DNA of 64,000 nt. Source: JAGNKE01 sp964583335 (GTDB lineage: Bacteria > Pseudomonadota > Alphaproteobacteria > Micavibrionales > Micavibrionaceae). A model generated the notes under the pieces. It saw only the letters and a program-made list of their open reading frames with translations, searched no databases and had not been told where the DNA came from. Both the position numbers and the translations under genes were made by a program. The stretch covers positions 124,001 through 188,000 of the forward strand of contig CAZOVG010000001.1 of the NCBI GenBank assembly GCA_964583335.1. The letters are read 5' to 3'. Positions 32,446 through 42,094 of this stretch are shown piece after piece (position 1 is the stretch's first letter; the number at the start of each line of letters is the position of its first letter).

Positions 32446-33144
32446 TCACCATTTGCTTTTGATCGAGTTGTAAAAATTCGACACGCATTCTTCGCCAGTA
32501 TTCTTATCGGTGTCACACGCATATTGAGATAACACCTGTGCGAGAAGAAGATGTAACCGATCCAGATCTTCTAAATGTCTAAACTTTGTATCCTCCACAT
32601 GAGCTTGGATTATGGTTTTTCCAGGCCCTCTGCCATCTTTTCGTGCTTGCTCTTGCAGAATTTTTGCCTCAACCTGCATACATTCAGGGGGAGCATCGAC
32701 TTGACCATCATCTGTCCATTTTTTAACTTCCCCCGGTTTGCATCCAACCTCTTTCAGCTTCGCCTGAACTTCCTTTCCACTGGCAACAAGCTTTCGAAGC
32801 CTCTGCTCTTCCTCATCCGAAAACTCGGAAGGCCCATAAATCAAAACCGCGACCTTCTTTGCCTGTTCCTGCAAACACGCAGGGGCAGGCCCGAAAAAGT
32901 CCCACTTTTTCACATCGTCATTGGGGCAATAGTCTTCGGATAGCAAGGCGTTCAACTCGTGCAGAACAGCCTCTTCTGCCGAACTCGGAGCGTCTGTCCC
33001 GGTCTTGGCTGTGTTCGCTGAAAGGCTTACCTCATCATTCGCAAAAGCCGGGGGGATTCCTCCGTGATCGAACGACAAATTTGGCATAACCGCGATAGCC
33101 AATAGAAGGAGGATGCGTGATACGATATTCAAAGCGCTCTTCAT
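32446..33144 (-). CDS. AT-rich secreted protein with two Cys-VKKW repeats, inside a cassette
   Basis: 232 residues with a long signal peptide (ILLLLAIAVMPNLS..., cleavage perhaps at AFAND). Two related segments: YCPNDDVKKWDFFGPAPACLQ and, about 65 residues later, GCKPGEVKKWTDDG...PPECMQ, each with a cysteine pair that could be disulfide-bonded; two more cysteines follow near the C-terminus. No family recognised. The gene is more AT-rich than its neighbours and lies between the two copies of the upstream gene's 3' end, so it is probably foreign. Confidence 0.7.
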   Translation of the reverse strand: MKSALNIVSRILLLLAIAVMPNLSFDHGGIPPAFANDEVSLSANTAKTGTDAPSSAEEAVLHELNALLSEDYCPNDDVKKWDFFGPAPACLQEQAKKVAVLIYGPSEFSDEEEQRLRKLVASGKEVQAKLKEVGCKPGEVKKWTDDGQVDAPPECMQVEAKILQEQARKDGRGPGKTIIQAHVEDTKFRHLEDLDRLHLLLAQVLSQYACDTDKNTGEECVSNFYNSIKSKW

Positions 33145-33182
33145 ACTATCAAATTCCTAAAAAGGGAGTGGCTCAACTCAAA

Positions 33183-33578
33183 TTAGGCATAAAACTGAAA
33201 CTCGTGCGGAAATTTTTGGTCCTTGAGGAGGGCGCGGAGTTCGCCGAACGCGTCCTCGTTCCCCGCATAAATACCGTGCAGCATATCAAGCACCATATAA
33301 TCGGAATAATCCCCGCGCGGCGGGTGGGTGTCTGCGTGGGCGCAGCATAATTCGATCAAGGCGGGGCCGTGTTTGCGGTCGATGAAGATCCATTCCTCAA
33401 GGTCGAAGTCGCCGTAGTGTTTTTTGACGATCTCCCCGGCGGTACAGGCGAAGATCGTGAAGCGTTCGGGTTCGAGAATGACCTCGACCGTGCGCGAGAA
33501 ATAGCCGCCCTCCCCGTCGCTTTCGTGCGTGTAGAGGACGATCTTTTCGCGGCCCTGTGAGTCCTTGACGAGGTTCAT
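33183..33578 (-). CDS. Unknown small protein, host gene of the cassette
   Basis: 131 residues, soluble and acidic, with IVLYTHESDGEGGYFSRTVEVILEPERF and GDYSDYMVLDMLHGIYAGNEDAFGELRALL. No family recognised. Its start overlaps the stop of the upstream gene by four bases (ATGA). Its last 13 codons are duplicated 0.8 kb downstream. Without the inserted segment its stop codon would lie 24 bases before the dehydrogenase/hydratase gene, an operon-like spacing. Confidence 0.65.
   Translation of the reverse strand: MNLVKDSQGREKIVLYTHESDGEGGYFSRTVEVILEPERFTIFACTAGEIVKKHYGDFDLEEWIFIDRKHGPALIELCCAHADTHPPRGDYSDYMVLDMLHGIYAGNEDAFGELRALLKDQKFPHEFQFYA
33184..33224. repeat. Proximal copy: 3' end of the gene at 33183
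   Basis: Contains the end of the coding sequence and most of the TAA stop; repeated at 32362-32402 in the same orientation, 822 bases away. Confidence 0.85.
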
Positions 33579-33868
33579 CCGGCGTTCCCCTTGCGGCTTG
33601 GGGCATTATAGCATTTTTCGATCCAGAATCTCTTGCAAACCGGGAGGGTCAGCGTGGAGAGCAGGTAGCCGACCGGGGGCACCAGCGCGTGCAGCCAAGC
33701 GGATTGCACACCCAGAAAGGTGAGGTAAAGGGCCACGGTGAGGTAGGTGCACAGCGCGATGATGATCCGCCGGGTCCACGAGGTTTCCCAGGCCTTGTCG
33801 GCCTCGACCTTGGCGTTGCGGGCCTTGATGGCTTCTAGCGTGTCTGCGCTCGTTTCGTCGTCCGTCAT
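33575..33868 (-). CDS. Small two-helix membrane protein
   Basis: 97 residues: a charged N-terminus (about 32 residues), two membrane helices (IIIALCTYLTVALYLTFLGV and WLHALVPPVGYLLSTLTLPV) and a short basic tail. No family recognised. Overlaps the following gene by four bases and starts seven bases after the helical protein gene, so it is in one operon with both. Confidence 0.65.
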   Translation of the reverse strand: MTDDETSADTLEAIKARNAKVEADKAWETSWTRRIIIALCTYLTVALYLTFLGVQSAWLHALVPPVGYLLSTLTLPVCKRFWIEKCYNAPSRKGNAG

Positions 33869-33875
33869 GCGCGGC

Positions 33876-35090
33876 TCAATCGGCTTTCAGCTTCATTCCG
33901 GCGAGATCAGATTCCGACACCGCCTCCGGATCAGGATTCTTGCCCTTTTCGCGGATGAATTCCACGAATTTCTGAATTTCGACGGATTTTTTCTCGATCG
34001 TCACGTTGGCTTGCTTGAAGGGTCCGGCCTCGAAGTCGTTGACCTCCTTGAGGGTCATCATCGGCGCGGCGCAGCCCCGCTCGATCTCCTCGATCAGGGC
34101 GTGATAGGTCTGAAGCGTGCCGACCTCGGAGCCGATCTTCTCGCGCTGGCGTTCGAGCGCGTCTAGCCGCATGCGGATTTCGGGGATGCGGTATTTCTCC
34201 AGAAACTCCACGGTGATGCCCAGCTGCTTCTGACTGTGCTCCAGCGCTTTTTTGAGTTCGTCCTTTTTGAGGAAGATGTCCTCGCCTGAGCTTCTGAGAT
34301 CGACCTTAAACTTTTCGGCCAGAGCGATGAGGATATCGGCCACTTCCAGTATGAATTTCCAGCGGCCGCGCTTGAATTTCTTTTTGCGCATGAAGAAACG
34401 CCCGGTTTCCTGCTGCGCGGTTTCGGCCAGAAGCTTGTGGGCCTGCGGGAATTTCATCTTGCGGAACAGCTTCGTGAAGTCGTTCAGGACGGGTTTAGCC
34501 TTTTCCGGGGTCATCAATTCGCTGACCGAGAGTTCGACATAGTGCAACACCGCCTCGATCATGCCCACGATGGATTCCATTTTCTGCATGCGGGCGATTT
34601 CGGCGTTCAGGACGCCCCGGCGTTTGATGGCCACGGCGACCTGTACGGGCAAGTCGTTCGAGAGGGCGGTGGCGGGGATTTTGAGCGCGGCCTTGGGGTC
34701 ACCGCCAAGGGTTTTGATTTCCTGGCGGATCGACTCTATGGTCAGGTTCAGATCCCGCTCGCAGATCAGAAGCTCCAGAAGCGCCTTATAGACGCCGCGC
34801 AGGATCGAGGTGGCCTTGGATTTCACCGTTCCGGCGTCGGTGTGTTCCTTTTTGGCCGGGGGGATGGCAGCCTGCAGGCGGGTCAGATCCTCGCGGCGGT
34901 AATCGCGGTAGGCGTCGCACAGATCCTTGAGGGCTTGGCGCGCTTCCTCGTCATTCAGGCCGTCCGCATGCGTTTTCGTGAGGATGTCGGCGCGCTTGAG
35001 AAAGCCGGACACAAGCGCCGCATGGTTCCGCTCACCCGGTTTGCCGATCAGGCGCGCCAGAACGGCGGCCTTGCCCTCTTCCTTGTCCAT
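33876..35090 (-). CDS. Unknown helical cytoplasmic protein
   Basis: 404 residues from ATG 35090 (AGGAG nearby; a GTG at 35102 is an alternative). Almost entirely helical and charged, without signal or membrane segments; the middle contains a basic patch FFMRKKKFKRGRWKFILE. Coiled-coil stretches occur near the end (RLDALERQREKIGSEVGTL). No family recognised. First gene of the unit leading through the small membrane protein to the cassette host gene. Confidence 0.65.
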   Translation of the reverse strand: MDKEEGKAAVLARLIGKPGERNHAALVSGFLKRADILTKTHADGLNDEEARQALKDLCDAYRDYRREDLTRLQAAIPPAKKEHTDAGTVKSKATSILRGVYKALLELLICERDLNLTIESIRQEIKTLGGDPKAALKIPATALSNDLPVQVAVAIKRRGVLNAEIARMQKMESIVGMIEAVLHYVELSVSELMTPEKAKPVLNDFTKLFRKMKFPQAHKLLAETAQQETGRFFMRKKKFKRGRWKFILEVADILIALAEKFKVDLRSSGEDIFLKKDELKKALEHSQKQLGITVEFLEKYRIPEIRMRLDALERQREKIGSEVGTLQTYHALIEEIERGCAAPMMTLKEVNDFEAGPFKQANVTIEKKSVEIQKFVEFIREKGKNPDPEAVSESDLAGMKLKAD

Positions 35091-35164
35091 GCGCTCCTGC
35101 ACTCCTTGCGGGAGACTCCTAAAACTTTAAAAATTAAAAAATAGGCCTAAAATATAAACCGTTC

Positions 35165-36307
<1,143 letters not shown>

Positions 36308-36559
36308 CAGGTTAGTCCTTAATTATTTATCACTCATGCGGTTTTCCATGGCGGCGGGCAGAGCGCGCAAAAAACGGCTTCAGCCAGCACTCCGTTGCTC
36401 AGTTTACAATGAAGATCGGCCCCGGTCCATGCGTAATCCTTTTCTATCCCGGTCCGGTCAATTGTCTTCGGTTTGATTTTGAAATTGACAGTCCGGGAAA
36501 AATGAGGCAGTCAGACACAGGAGAAAATATAAGCGTATCAAGGGACAAGGAGTATTCCG

Positions 36560-36973
36560 GTGGCTGCGGCTAAGAAATCAGTTGGGTTCAAGAGAATTTG
36601 CATGAGTTGCGGGACGCGCTTTTACGATTTTGGCAAGCGTCCGATCGTCTGCCCGACCTGCTCGACCGAGTACAGCGGAGAGTACAAGGTGCGGGGGGGC
36701 CGCAAGGGCCGCGTCGCGGTCGATCCCAAGCGCGAGGAAGAAGAGGTTAAAGTCGCACAGGTTGAGGCCGGCGACGAAGAAGGTCTGGAGGAAGAGGAAG
36801 AGCTTGAGGTCGTGAGCCTTGAGGATGTCGAGGAAGAGGGCGCCGAGGACGATGCCGAGGAGGCTGCCGCCCTGCCCGAGGACGAGGATCTCGACGATCT
36901 GCCCGACGAATTCGATGAAGATCTCGACGAAGAGCTTGAAGACGAAGACGACGCCGCAGACGAGAAAGACTGA
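36560..36973 (+). CDS. FYDLN-acid family protein (TIGR02300)
   Basis: 137 residues starting at GTG 36560 with AAGGA upstream. The first 40 residues hold a zinc-finger-like part, MSCGTRFYDFGKRPIVCPTC (two CxxC), which is the FYDLN signature of this alphaproteobacterial family. The remainder is extremely acidic (long Glu/Asp runs). Function unknown; the fold suggests a small zinc-binding protein with an acidic tail. Followed closely by prmA. Confidence 0.9.
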   Translation: MAAAKKSVGFKRICMSCGTRFYDFGKRPIVCPTCSTEYSGEYKVRGGRKGRVAVDPKREEEEVKVAQVEAGDEEGLEEEEELEVVSLEDVEEEGAEDDAEEAAALPEDEDLDDLPDEFDEDLDEELEDEDDAADEKD

Positions 36974-36987
36974 CCGGGAGAGCCATT

Positions 36988-37902
36988 CTGTACACGGTCC
37001 GCGTTCATCTCCCCGCCGAACTGAGCGACGGCCAGGCGCAGTGTCTGGCCGAGTGTATGGCCGATCTGTGCCTTGCCTCGACCGTTTTCCGGCAGAAAGA
37101 TAAAAGCCTGATCGTGCAATGGATTTTCGAGGGCGAACCGGAGGCGCAGGTCGTGACCGCGCGGCTGGCGCTTCAGGCGGCGGCCTACGGGATTTCCGAG
37201 CAGGCCGTCGCGCAGGCCCGGCCGGAGATCGAAAAAACGCCGGATGAAAACTGGCTTCAGAAATGCTACCGCGAGTTTCCGCCCTTCTCCATCGGGCCGT
37301 TTTATATTTACGGCAGCCACCACGAGGGCAAGCCGGAGGCCGAGGTGCCGGAGGGGCAGATCGGGCTTCTGATCGACGCGACCACGGCGTTCGGCTCGGG
37401 CGAGCATGAGACCACGAAGGGCTGCATGCAGGCGCTGCTCGATCTCAAGGGCAAGGGCGTTTGCCCGTGGAATATCCTCGATATGGGCACGGGGTCGGGG
37501 ATTCTGGCGCTGGCGGCGTGGAAGCTTTGGAAGGCCCCCGTTCTGGCGGTCGATAATGACGACGAGGCGGTGCGCGTGACGGAGCGGCATGCGGAGATGA
37601 ACGGCGTCACGGTCGGCAAGGGGTGCCTGCTGGCGGCGTGCGGGGACGGGTTCAAGACCCCCGAAGTCAATGTCCATAAACCTTATGAGCTGATTATCAT
37701 GAACATCCTCGCCGGGCCCGTCATTGAGATGGCGCCGGAGACGGTCGCGGTTCTGGACGAGAACGGCTACGTCATTCTTTCGGGGATGCTGCGCGAGCAG
37801 GCGGACCTTGTGACAGCGGCCTATGAGGGGCTGGGGCTGACGCTTACGGGGCGGTACGATCTGGGCGAGTGGACCGCGCTGGCGCTGCAAAAACGCCGCT
37901 AA
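36988..37902 (+). CDS. prmA: Ribosomal protein L11 methyltransferase, probable non-ATG start
   Basis: It methylates ribosomal protein L11 using S-adenosylmethionine. Motifs: DATTAFGSGEHETTKGCMQALLDL, ILDMGTGSGILALAAWKLW (SAM loop), VDNDDEAV and NILAGPVIEMAPE. The first ATG in frame is 37057, but the frame upstream reads YTVRVHLPAELSDGQAQC, which looks like the missing start of the PrmA N-terminal domain. The only start candidates ahead of it are CTG 36988 or ATT 36985, seven and four bases after GGGAG (36976-36980). I chose CTG; ATG 37057 would give 281 residues and a truncated domain. Confidence 0.88.
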   Translation: MYTVRVHLPAELSDGQAQCLAECMADLCLASTVFRQKDKSLIVQWIFEGEPEAQVVTARLALQAAAYGISEQAVAQARPEIEKTPDENWLQKCYREFPPFSIGPFYIYGSHHEGKPEAEVPEGQIGLLIDATTAFGSGEHETTKGCMQALLDLKGKGVCPWNILDMGTGSGILALAAWKLWKAPVLAVDNDDEAVRVTERHAEMNGVTVGKGCLLAACGDGFKTPEVNVHKPYELIIMNILAGPVIEMAPETVAVLDENGYVILSGMLREQADLVTAAYEGLGLTLTGRYDLGEWTALALQKRR

Positions 37903-38774
37903 TTTTCCTGTTTTTCTTTTTTCAAAACCGCTTCGACCAGCTTGTCCGTGATCACTTCGCGGCCCTTACCGTTGAAATGGCAGAGGTCGTGGCGGTAGGA
38001 ATCGTCCAGCGTGTCCGAATTGAAATAGACAAGCGTATCGGGGCGGGAGGCGGCGAATTCCGCTTGCGCCGCGATGATATAGGGCTGGGGCGGGTTATAG
38101 GCCGTGCACCATGACTGGCTGTGGATCAGGAAGGTCTGCTCGCCGGGAATTTCGGCCTGTATATGGTCGAAGATGGCCTTGAGGCGTTCGATGTAGATGT
38201 CCTTCGGCGTCTTGTCCATCGCGTCGCGCTGGCCCTGATCGTAGATGACGTATTCGATTGTGCCGCCCTGCTCCGAATAGTCTTTCGCCTCTTTCATGGC
38301 GCGGGCCAACAGGCCGTGTTCGGTTTCGCCGGGCAACCATTGCGCGGCGGAGGTGCCGTTGAAGCCGTACGCCATAATCACAATCGGTTTGTTCACCTGC
38401 GGGGAGAGCTTCTGCGCGAAGGTCGGCCAGAGGGAACCACCGAAATCCGTCGGGCCGAGGATCGGGTCGGCGAGCAGGTAGCATTTGCCGTTGAAATAAT
38501 TCAGCAGGGCTTCGTTCCCGTCGGAGGGTACGGGCGGCAACAGGCTGTTAGCGCCGTGGCTCTGGCCGATCACGAAGACGGTGAGCGCGTCAGGGGGGCA
38601 GGGTTTTTCGACTTTTTTGGAGGTGTCGGTCATGAAGAAATGGTCGATGCCGGGCGGGGGTTTCTGCGCCTGCGCGGCCTTGCGAGCGTATTTCATATAG
38701 CCCGCCCAGCCGAAGCCCAGCGCGGCGAGGAGGAGAACGGCCAGAATGGCGGATTTGTTGGGGGATGGGGTCAT
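37899..38774 (-). CDS. SGNH-type carbohydrate esterase (SASA/CE6-like), membrane-anchored
   Basis: 291 residues. After one N-terminal membrane helix (AILAVLLLAALGFGWAGYM) comes a SASA-like SGNH hydrolase domain: VFVIGQSHGANS with the nucleophile Ser72, VIYDQGQRDAM (block III-like), and DLCHFNGKGREV carrying the catalytic Asp/His pair near the C-terminus. Family members remove O-acetyl groups from sialic acid or xylan-type sugars. It is expected to face the periplasm. The last four bases overlap the end of prmA (convergent). Confidence 0.75.
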   Translation of the reverse strand: MTPSPNKSAILAVLLLAALGFGWAGYMKYARKAAQAQKPPPGIDHFFMTDTSKKVEKPCPPDALTVFVIGQSHGANSLLPPVPSDGNEALLNYFNGKCYLLADPILGPTDFGGSLWPTFAQKLSPQVNKPIVIMAYGFNGTSAAQWLPGETEHGLLARAMKEAKDYSEQGGTIEYVIYDQGQRDAMDKTPKDIYIERLKAIFDHIQAEIPGEQTFLIHSQSWCTAYNPPQPYIIAAQAEFAASRPDTLVYFNSDTLDDSYRHDLCHFNGKGREVITDKLVEAVLKKEKQEN

Positions 38775-38835
38775 TTCAGCAAGTTTTGTTCTTTAAACAT
38801 CCAGTCGTGGTTTATTATAGTTTTAAAGTCTGAGC

Positions 38836-40017
38836 ATGGTCGAGATGAAAAAAGAAGACAGGTTGTTGTATGCGGTTATCTGGACCTTCTATGGAATTGG
38901 CGGGTTCTGCCTAGCCTCTTTTGTGCTTTTAGGATTTTTTCTGGATTTTATCGTCCATGCTGTTCCTTCCTGCTATTTTACAGTTGACTATATGGCCTCC
39001 GTTGAATGCGGCCCTTCTTTTTTTGAAAAAGCGCTAGCTAATTATCTTAACTTTTTTTCTCACAGTTTCTCGTTGATTTTCGAGAATTCATTTAAAGTTG
39101 CTCGAAAAAATGAAATTGAGTCTTGGCTTTACATCTTGCCGTTGATTATTGGCACGGTCTTCTTGATTTTTTTGGTTAATGTCGGTCCTTTTGTCATCGC
39201 GTATAAACTCTTAAAGCGGCTTGTCTGGGGCAGCCCCCAGCAACGGCGAATAGCTTTTACCTATCTGAGTTTAATTTTATTACCAACGCTATGCATGGGC
39301 GCTTTAAAAGTTTACTTTGAACCGCCACGCTTTATCAGCAGCATGATCACCGTCGATCTTTGGCATACCGACCTTAAAATCGAGCGGCGGCTCCTTGAGA
39401 AATGGTCGATTGTTTCCTATCCGAAGCCCGAAAAAGAGCTTTCACAGTTTGAATTTCATTATATCGGAAGCCATAAATATCTTCCGTTTGCGCGGCTGGA
39501 GGTTTCCTACCGGGAACTGGACCCGACTTTCGACGATGACGAAAAAGTGTTCATCAAAATTGAACCGCATTACGAGGTGAGGACTGAGGCTGAACTCATA
39601 GAAAAACGGCAGAAATATTTTGATTCTGAATCCCCTTATTGGAACTCTCCCGTTCGACCCGTATTCAAACCCGCCGGGCGGCAGATGGGTTTTGAAGTTT
39701 TTGAGTTTATCGGGAGCCGCAGCGGCCAGCCGGACTTTTATCTTCAAAAAAATGAGAACGGGGGCCTCGAAAAAATTCTCGAATGCACGCCGGACACGCA
39801 TTGCGTCAAGCCGTTTGGGCGAGGCTTTGATCAAAAACCCTGCGGAGACGAGGAGGAATGCAAAAGCTGCAAGAGGATTTGCACCGACAAGTCGCAGGGC
39901 ACAGAGATGCTGAACATCGAATACAGGTTCGATAAGAAATATCTCGGGTCCTATTTCGCGCTGCATCAGGCGGTGCTGGATTTCGTGGCGGCGCGCACGG
40001 TTGAGAAAATGCCATAA
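38836..40017 (+). CDS. Unknown membrane protein with a Cys-rich C-terminal domain
   Basis: 393 residues. Three membrane helices occupy the first 160 residues (GGFCLASFVLLGFFLDFIV, LPLIIGTVFLIFLVNVGPFVIAYKL, LSLILLPTLCMGALKV), followed by a soluble domain to the end. Near residues 310-345 there is a cluster of seven cysteines (ECTPDTHC...PCGDEEECKSCKRIC). The 5' half is AT-rich, the 3' half less so. No family recognised. Bracketed by a divergent SGNH gene and a palindromic element before glmS. Confidence 0.65.
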   Translation: MVEMKKEDRLLYAVIWTFYGIGGFCLASFVLLGFFLDFIVHAVPSCYFTVDYMASVECGPSFFEKALANYLNFFSHSFSLIFENSFKVARKNEIESWLYILPLIIGTVFLIFLVNVGPFVIAYKLLKRLVWGSPQQRRIAFTYLSLILLPTLCMGALKVYFEPPRFISSMITVDLWHTDLKIERRLLEKWSIVSYPKPEKELSQFEFHYIGSHKYLPFARLEVSYRELDPTFDDDEKVFIKIEPHYEVRTEAELIEKRQKYFDSESPYWNSPVRPVFKPAGRQMGFEVFEFIGSRSGQPDFYLQKNENGGLEKILECTPDTHCVKPFGRGFDQKPCGDEEECKSCKRICTDKSQGTEMLNIEYRFDKKYLGSYFALHQAVLDFVAARTVEKMP

Positions 40018-40030
40018 TAATCCTCGTATC

Positions 40031-40158
40031 GTCATTCCGGCGGTTTTTCGTCAGAAAGACCTCGACGAACGGAATCCATAGGTGAGCCGCAAAGCGGCTC
40101 TCGTTCATGGATCCCGTTCGTGCAAGCGCCCGCTGCGCGGACGCGCCAACGGGATGAC
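40031..40158. repeat. Large palindromic intergenic element
   Basis: An imperfect cruciform. Outer ends GTCATTCC and GGGATGAC pair; inside, GGAATCCAT (40071-40079) pairs with ATGGATCCC (40107-40115) and GAGCCGC (40084-40090) with GCGGCTC (40094-40100). It resembles the dispersed palindromic elements (GTCATTCC...GGGATGAC) of alphaproteobacteria. It may terminate the convergent genes on both sides. Confidence 0.75.
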
Positions 40159-40167
40159 AAAGCGGCC

Positions 40168-41997
40168 CTACTCCACCGTCACCGATTTGGCGAGGTTGCG
40201 CGGCTGGTCTACATCCGTGCCCTTCATGACGGCCACGTGGTAGGCCAGAAGCTGGACCGGGATCGCGTAGAGAATGGGGGCCACGAACGGGTGCACTGCG
40301 CCCATCGCGACGCTCCAGGTCGCCAGATGCTCCAGCTCGGCCGCGCCCTTTTCGTCGGAGATCAGGAACACCTTGCCGCCGCGCGCCACGGTTTCCTGAA
40401 TGTTGCTGGCGTTTTTCTCGAAGAGCGGGTCGTTGCCCGGGGCTACGACGACGACGGGCACGGTGTCGTCGATCAGGGCGATGGGGCCGTGCTTCATTTC
40501 CCCGGCGGCGTAGCCTTCGGCATGAATATACGAGATTTCCTTGAGTTTCAGCGCCCCCTCCAGCGCGATGGGATACAAGCTGCCGCGCCCGAGATAGAGG
40601 ACGTCGCGCGCCTCCGCCACGTCGCGGGCGATGTTCTTGATCTGCGCGTCGTGCGTTAAAATCTGCGCAGCCAGTGTGGGGACATGGCGCAGGGCCTGCG
40701 CGTATTCCGCGCCTTGCTGTTCACTGATCGCGCCGGTTTTGAGGGCGGCGGCGAGCGCCATGCAGGCCAGAGTCGAAAGCTGGGTTGTAAACGCCTTGGT
40801 GGAGGCCACGCCGATCTCCGGCCCCGCGAGGGTGTGCAGAACGTGATGGGATTCGCGCTCGATCGTGCTTTCGATCGTGTTGACGATGGAGATAATCTTC
40901 TGGTTCTGGCGCTTGCAGTAGCGCAGCGCCTCGAGCGTATCGAGCGTCTCGCCGGACTGGGAGACGAAAATGGCCGCGCCGCCCGCGGGCATGGGGGCCT
41001 CGCGGTAGCGGAATTCGCTGGCCACGTCGATCTCGCAGGGGATTCGGGCGACCTGCTCGAACCAGTATTTCGCCACCGCGCAGGCGTAATAGGCGGTGCC
41101 GCAGGCGATCAGCGTGATGCGCGGGGCGGCGGCGAGCAGGCTTAACACCTCCTCGGGGATGGCGATGTGGCCGGTGGCGGGGTTGACGTAGGAGTTCAGC
41201 GTGTCGGCGATTACGGCGGGTTGTTCATAGATTTCCTTGAGCATGAAATGCTTGTATTCGCCCTTGCCCGCCGTCGCGCCGGATTGCGCGGTGATGCGGA
41301 TGGGGCGTTCGACCGCGCCGCCGCCCTTGGTGTAGATTTTCGCGCCCGCACGGGAGACGGTCACGCGGTCGCCATCCTCAAGGAAGCAGATTTTCTTGGT
41401 GAGCGGGGCCAGCGCGTAGGAATCCGAAGCCAGATACATCTCCCCCTCGCCGTAGCCGACGGCCAGCGGCGTGCCCTGCCGGACGCCGATCATCAGATCA
41501 TGTTCGCCCGCGAAAATCATCACGATGGCGTAAGCGCCGTGCAGCCGGTCGAAGGCGGCGTTGGCGGCCTGTTCGGGGGTCATGCCCTCGGTCAGGTAGC
41601 GGGTGACGAGGTGGACGATGACTTCGGTATCGGTGTCGGAGGTGAAGCGGGCCTGCGTTTCCTGCAACTCGCGTTTCAGTTCGGCGTAATTCTCGATGAT
41701 GCCGTTATGCACCACGGCCACGCGGTCGGTTGCGTGGGGGTGGGCGTTGTTCTCGTTCGCCGCGCCGTGGGTGGCCCAGCGCGTGTGGCCGATGCCCACC
41801 GTGCCCTGCAAGGGCTGCGCGGTCAGTTTCGTTTCGAGGCGTTCGAGCTTGCCCTCCGCGCGGCAGCGCTGGATATGGCCGTTGGCCAGCGTGGCGATCC
41901 CGGCGGAATCGTAGCCGCGATATTCGAGGCGTTTGAGACCCTCGACCAGCAGGGGGACGACCTTTTGCTCACCGATAATGCCGACGATACCGCACAT
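40168..41997 (-). CDS. glmS: Glutamine--fructose-6-phosphate aminotransferase
   Basis: 609 residues. N-terminal glutaminase starts MCGIVGIIG with the nucleophile Cys2 exposed after Met removal; RWATHG and the NAHPHATD loop follow. Two SIS isomerase domains have ALIACGTAYYACAVAKYWFE, SQSGETLDTLEAL and SYIHAEGYAAGEMKHGPIALID; the C-terminus is RNLAKSVTVE. It makes glucosamine-6-phosphate, the first step to UDP-GlcNAc, and glmU (last steps) lies 2.3 kb upstream on the same strand. No glmS-ribozyme-like leader was found. Confidence 0.97.
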   Translation of the reverse strand: MCGIVGIIGEQKVVPLLVEGLKRLEYRGYDSAGIATLANGHIQRCRAEGKLERLETKLTAQPLQGTVGIGHTRWATHGAANENNAHPHATDRVAVVHNGIIENYAELKRELQETQARFTSDTDTEVIVHLVTRYLTEGMTPEQAANAAFDRLHGAYAIVMIFAGEHDLMIGVRQGTPLAVGYGEGEMYLASDSYALAPLTKKICFLEDGDRVTVSRAGAKIYTKGGGAVERPIRITAQSGATAGKGEYKHFMLKEIYEQPAVIADTLNSYVNPATGHIAIPEEVLSLLAAAPRITLIACGTAYYACAVAKYWFEQVARIPCEIDVASEFRYREAPMPAGGAAIFVSQSGETLDTLEALRYCKRQNQKIISIVNTIESTIERESHHVLHTLAGPEIGVASTKAFTTQLSTLACMALAAALKTGAISEQQGAEYAQALRHVPTLAAQILTHDAQIKNIARDVAEARDVLYLGRGSLYPIALEGALKLKEISYIHAEGYAAGEMKHGPIALIDDTVPVVVVAPGNDPLFEKNASNIQETVARGGKVFLISDEKGAAELEHLATWSVAMGAVHPFVAPILYAIPVQLLAYHVAVMKGTDVDQPRNLAKSVTVE

Positions 41998-42094
41998 GGG
42001 GACTCCTTAACGATTCTCTGGATTTCACTATAGCGGGCGGGGGTTAGAGGGCAAATCACGAAGTTTTGCGGATTGTTGCAGGGGGTTATGGGTG

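Noticed and set aside
41998..42094. glmS ribozyme or other riboswitch near glmS
   Set aside because: The sequence before glmS is short and shows no conserved ribozyme core.
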